Shown here in pieces: positions 6,272 through 9,611 of a DNA stretch of 9,611 bases. Source of the stretch: CAYURR01 sp964446745 (GTDB taxonomy: Bacteria > Bacillota > Clostridia > Lachnospirales > WQUN01); NCBI GenBank assembly GCA_964446745.1, contig CAYURR010000116.1:1-9611 (forward strand), written 5' to 3'. The position numbers and the translations under genes are program-made. Position 1 is the stretch's first letter. Every line of letters begins with the position of its first letter. The notes under the pieces were generated by a model. The model did no database searches. It worked only from the letters and a program-made list of their open reading frames with translations, and had not been told where the DNA came from.

Positions 6272-9200
6272 TACTCTCCTCCTATCCTAACCGAAACCAT
6301 TTTTGATATGCCCTGCTCGTGCATGGATACTCCATAGAGTGTATCCGCGGCCTCCATGGTCTGCTTTCTGTGCGTTATAACGATAAACTGCGTCTGTGAC
6401 GATAGGTTCTTTAGAAAATGCGAAAAGCGCATAGCATTTGCATCATCTAGCGCGGCCTCGATTTCGTCGAGTACGCAAAACGGTGACGGTTTTATGCGCA
6501 GTATGCCAAACAATAACGCTATCGCGGTCAATGCACGTTCACCACCGGACAACAACATCATGTTTTGCAATATCTTACCGGGCGGGCGCGCAACGATCTC
6601 GACATCGGTATTTAGGATGTCTTCCTCATTATTGAGCCGTAGGCTCGCCGCTCCGCCGCCGAACATCTCCTTGAATACCTCATCAAAGTGTTTCGATATG
6701 ACCACGATCTGTTCCCTGAACAATTCTTCGGTCTTTTGGGTCATATCCTCTATGATACTCAGTATCTGACGTTTGGCCTCAATCATATCCTCGCGCTGCT
6801 GCGTGAGCAAATCAAATCGTTCCCTGACCTGCTTGTATTCCTCTATCGCTCCGACATTGATGTCTCCGAGAGCGGCTATCGCGTTCTTGATTTCCTTGAG
6901 CTTACGCGGCAATGGGATATTGGATGTCGTGTATTCCGTGGTGTATTCCGAATGATATTCCAACGCGCGCTGGTATGTCATGCCGTAATCCTCCCACATC
7001 GCATCATAAAGCCTACGACTGCCCTCCACGATCTGCTCGCGTTGCAGCTGCACACGCGTGACCTCGTTTCGCAAGCCCATGATCCGCTCCGATGTCTCGC
7101 GCTCCTCGGCCATCAAATTTTCAGTCCTCGCGCCCGTCTCAGCCTTTTGGGTCTCGATCCGCTCGATCCCCTCGCCCATTTCGGATAATGAATGCCGCAT
7201 CCGCTCCGCCTCTGCTTCGAGTCCGTTTATACCCGCGACACGCTCGCTGCGCTCGCGCTCATTTTCCGCGAGCCGCTGATCTATCTGCTCTATACCGCTT
7301 ATTATGCCATTCTGTTCGGCTTTCAACCGCTCGATGTTCTCGTTGCTGTGCTTGATGCGTTCGTCCGTCTGACCGATGCGTATACGGATGTCCGTTACGC
7401 CCTTGGCCTTGTCATCGCGCTCCGCACGCTCATCGTCGAGCCCGGTTCTAAACGTATCCGTTTCCTTTCGGATGCCCTCAGCCTGTTCCTCGGCATGTCT
7501 ACCCTCGTCATAGAGTTGATGGATGCGTTTGTTCGCTTCCTCTATACGCTCCATGATCTCCGCGTCTGTACGCACGAGCTCCTCGATGCGGGCGTTGGCC
7601 TTGCTCACGGCCTCCGTAGTCTGTGTGACGGTGTTGCGTTGCGCGTTTACATCTATACGCAGATCAACGATGTCCTTCTCGGTCTCCGCTCGCTTAGCAC
7701 GTATTGCCTCTATGCGCTCTTGCAACGAAGTTAGGTTCGCTGTTATCCGTTTATATGCGGTATCTGCCTCGCCTACACTCTGCTCGAGCTCAGCGATCTC
7801 TCTGCGACGTCCGAATATCCCGGCGGATTTTGACATCTTACTACCGCCCGTTATCGCACCGCCCGGCGAAAACAGCTCGCCGTCGAGTGTCACGATCTTT
7901 AGGCTCTGCTTAAATTGCTTTGAAAGTTTAATACCCGCGTCCATGTCATTTGCTACGATGACATTACCGAGCAGATGGGAGAATATCGATTCGAATTCGG
8001 GCTTGTATTTTATCAATGTCTTTGCAACACCGCACACACCGCCGCTTCGCTCGAGCTCCGCACGCTGTTGTGAGTTGAGTTCATGTGGTTTGACGGAGCT
8101 CTTGGGTAGAAACGTCGCGCGGCCTCCGTTTATGGATTTTAGATACTCTATAGCCTCGGACGCGGCTTGCTCGTCATCGGTTACGATATCCTGTATCGCT
8201 CCACCCAGCGCGGTCTCGATCGCTACCTCATAGGCCTTATCTACCGAAATCAACGAACCCACCGTGTCCCTGATGCCGGAAAAGCGTAAGCCCTCCTTGT
8301 CACGCGCGGTAAGCACAGCCTTTACGCTGCGGCTGTATCCCTCGTGCGCGGCCTCAAGCTCGGTCAGTAGCTTCAGCCTTGAACGACCCTCGTTCAAACG
8401 CTTCGCGAGTGCTTCGCTCTCTTGACGGAGCTTGTCCCTCTGCTCGGTCATCGTGGCCTGCTGAGCCTGCAACATTTCAAGCTGTTTCAGCGCCCCCGAA
8501 AGCTCGTCTTCGGACTCCGCAAGACTATGCTTGGCAGCGTCCCTTTCGGCAGTGAGCTGTTGCATTTGCTCCCGTTGTTCTGCTATATCATCTGCGAGCT
8601 GTTCCTTCTGTGTTTCGGTCTGCTCGTACAGGGTTTCCTCCCTGACGATACGCTCCTTGATCGCGGCGCCTTTAGCCACAGCCTCGCGTAAGGCTTCTTC
8701 AAGGGCTTTGAGTTTTTCCTCGCGATCCCTTAAGCTTTGCAGATACGCATCGTAGGCCTCTTGGTTATCCTTTAATTCATCGTATAACGCCTCAAGCTCG
8801 CTCTCGAAGCGTTTGTGCGCATCGGTTTCCTCGTCCAGCGCGGTACTATTGCGTTTGCTGTCGTCTATGAGCTTGTCTTTTTCGGCTGTGAGCCTATCTA
8901 CATCGGATTTTATGCGTAGCAGGCGTTCCTCTGAAACCCTGACCTGCGCATCCGTCTTTTCTATATCCTTAAGGAGCTCCATTGAAGCCCTGTTTGCTTC
9001 CTTTAATGCCTCGTCGAGCTCCGCCGAACGCTTGCGTAACGCACCTATACCCTCATCCGCAAGACGTTGGTTCTCTTCCTCGTTTTTAAGCTGCTCAGCG
9101 TAGGTCTCCATCACCTCGTCAAGACCCCTAAGCTTGTCCTCCGTATCACGGCACTCGTTTACAAATATCAATATCTCCAGGGCCTTTTGCCGCTCACGAT

Positions 9201-9611
9201 ACTCCAGATAGGCCTTTGCCTTTTCGGACTGCACCTGCAACGGCTCGACCTGTGCGCCCAGCTCCGTAACGATGTCGTCTATACGGAGCAAATTCTGCTC
9301 CTGCTTCTCGAGCTTCGACAGCGCCTCGTTTCGCCGGATTTTGTATTTCATGACACCGGCCGCCTCGTCAAACAACAGCCGTCTGTCCTCCGAGCGCGTG
9401 CTCAGGATCTCATCGATCCGGCCCTGCCCGATGATCGAGTAGCCCTCCTTGCCGACACCCGTGTCCATGAACAGGTTATGTATATCCTTTAAACGGCAAG
9501 AGGATTTGTTTATCAGGTATTCGCTTTCGCCCGAACGGTAGAGCCGCCTGGTCACGCTGACCTCCGAGAACTCCGTCTGCATACGACCGTCCTCGTTGTC
9601 TATCGTGATCG
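6271..9611 (-). CDS. smc: Chromosome segregation protein SMC (5' end beyond the window)
   Basis: Condensin ATPase that, with ScpA and ScpB, compacts and segregates the chromosome. About 1112 residues are visible of a protein normally near 1190. The frame stays open to the window edge (ITIDNEDGR precedes the first Met at 9582), so that Met is internal and the N-terminal P-loop is outside. The first visible part is the conserved head region VSVTRRLYRSGESEYLINKSSCRLKDIHNLFMDTGVGKEGYSIIGQGRIDEIL. Long heptad-rich coiled-coil arms follow (about 9300-8330 and 7790-6850) around the hinge (about 8300-7800), which contains VGSLISVDKAYEVAIETALGG and FSPGGAITGGS. The C-terminal head has the ABC signature LSGGERALTAIALLF (near 6515-6560), Walker B and D-loop CVLDEIEAALDDAN (about 6435-6476), and the switch His in ITHRKQT. 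No frameshift is seen. Its last codons include the ribosome binding site of the next gene. Confidence 0.97.
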   Translation of the reverse strand, partial: ITIDNEDGRMQTEFSEVSVTRRLYRSGESEYLINKSSCRLKDIHNLFMDTGVGKEGYSIIGQGRIDEILSTRSEDRRLLFDEAAGVMKYKIRRNEALSKLEKQEQNLLRIDDIVTELGAQVEPLQVQSEKAKAYLEYRERQKALEILIFVNECRDTEDKLRGLDEVMETYAEQLKNEEENQRLADEGIGALRKRSAELDEALKEANRASMELLKDIEKTDAQVRVSEERLLRIKSDVDRLTAEKDKLIDDSKRNSTALDEETDAHKRFESELEALYDELKDNQEAYDAYLQSLRDREEKLKALEEALREAVAKGAAIKERIVREETLYEQTETQKEQLADDIAEQREQMQQLTAERDAAKHSLAESEDELSGALKQLEMLQAQQATMTEQRDKLRQESEALAKRLNEGRSRLKLLTELEAAHEGYSRSVKAVLTARDKEGLRFSGIRDTVGSLISVDKAYEVAIETALGGAIQDIVTDDEQAASEAIEYLKSINGGRATFLPKSSVKPHELNSQQRAELERSGGVCGVAKTLIKYKPEFESIFSHLLGNVIVANDMDAGIKLSKQFKQSLKIVTLDGELFSPGGAITGGSKMSKSAGIFGRRREIAELEQSVGEADTAYKRITANLTSLQERIEAIRAKRAETEKDIVDLRIDVNAQRNTVTQTTEAVSKANARIEELVRTDAEIMERIEEANKRIHQLYDEGRHAEEQAEGIRKETDTFRTGLDDERAERDDKAKGVTDIRIRIGQTDERIKHSNENIERLKAEQNGIISGIEQIDQRLAENERERSERVAGINGLEAEAERMRHSLSEMGEGIERIETQKAETGARTENLMAEERETSERIMGLRNEVTRVQLQREQIVEGSRRLYDAMWEDYGMTYQRALEYHSEYTTEYTTSNIPLPRKLKEIKNAIAALGDINVGAIEEYKQVRERFDLLTQQREDMIEAKRQILSIIEDMTQKTEELFREQIVVISKHFDEVFKEMFGGGAASLRLNNEEDILNTDVEIVARPPGKILQNMMLLSGGERALTAIALLFGILRIKPSPFCVLDEIEAALDDANAMRFSHFLKNLSSQTQFIVITHRKQTMEAADTLYGVSMHEQGISKMVSVRIGGE

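Noticed and set aside
7192..8233. Long + strand open frames (180 and 236 codons) opposite smc
   Set aside because: They lie antisense to an unmistakable SMC frame, their translations are low-complexity Ser/Arg/Leu-rich shadows of coiled-coil codons, and they have no domain or ribosome binding support.
6271..9582. SMC starting at the Met codon at 9582
   Set aside because: The frame continues to the window edge with conserved SMC sequence (ITIDNEDGR), and the nucleotide-binding P-loop is still missing, so the true start lies outside.

Overview
The window looks like chromosomal DNA of a Gram-positive anaerobe, most likely a member of the Clostridia or a related Firmicutes lineage. The grounds are strong purine-rich ribosome binding sites, a secreted GH18 enzyme with a Pro/Thr linker and S-layer homology (SLH) repeats, a YesN/AraC-type regulator, the smc-to-ftsY gene neighbourhood typical of Firmicutes, and a type II meso-diaminopimelate dehydrogenase. 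Sampled housekeeping stretches have about 53-60% GC. The genus cannot be named from the sequence.

Left half, + strand (about 108-3646): a secreted, cell-wall-anchored family 18 glycoside hydrolase is followed, after 101 bp that holds a good sigma-A-type promoter, by a YesN-like regulator. The regulator has a degenerate receiver, a GGDEF-like middle region and a C-terminal AraC DNA-binding domain. Whether it controls the hydrolase is unknown. No sensor kinase is present.

Right half, - strand (9611 down to 3657): this reads as one tightly packed operon, smc (its 5' end lies beyond the window), a UPF0175 protein, a DUF3368 PIN-like protein, ftsY and ddh. Junctions are a TAATG stop/start (smc to UPF0175), an ATGA overlap (UPF0175 to DUF3368), a 19-nt gap (to ftsY) and an ATGA overlap (ftsY to ddh). 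SMC serves chromosome compaction and segregation, FtsY is the SRP receptor, and Ddh makes meso-diaminopimelate for peptidoglycan and lysine. The two halves converge at 3646/3657 on a short perfect inverted repeat that covers both stop codons.

The most notable feature is the UPF0175/DUF3368 pair, a predicted type II toxin-antitoxin module. It sits exactly between smc and ftsY, is fitted into the operon by overlapping codons, and has clearly lower GC (about 39% in the 420 bases counted by hand). This looks like horizontal acquisition of an addiction-type module into a core operon. The rest consists of recognisable families. I see no RNA genes, CRISPR arrays, transposases or prophage genes, and no gene-free stretch above 300 bases.
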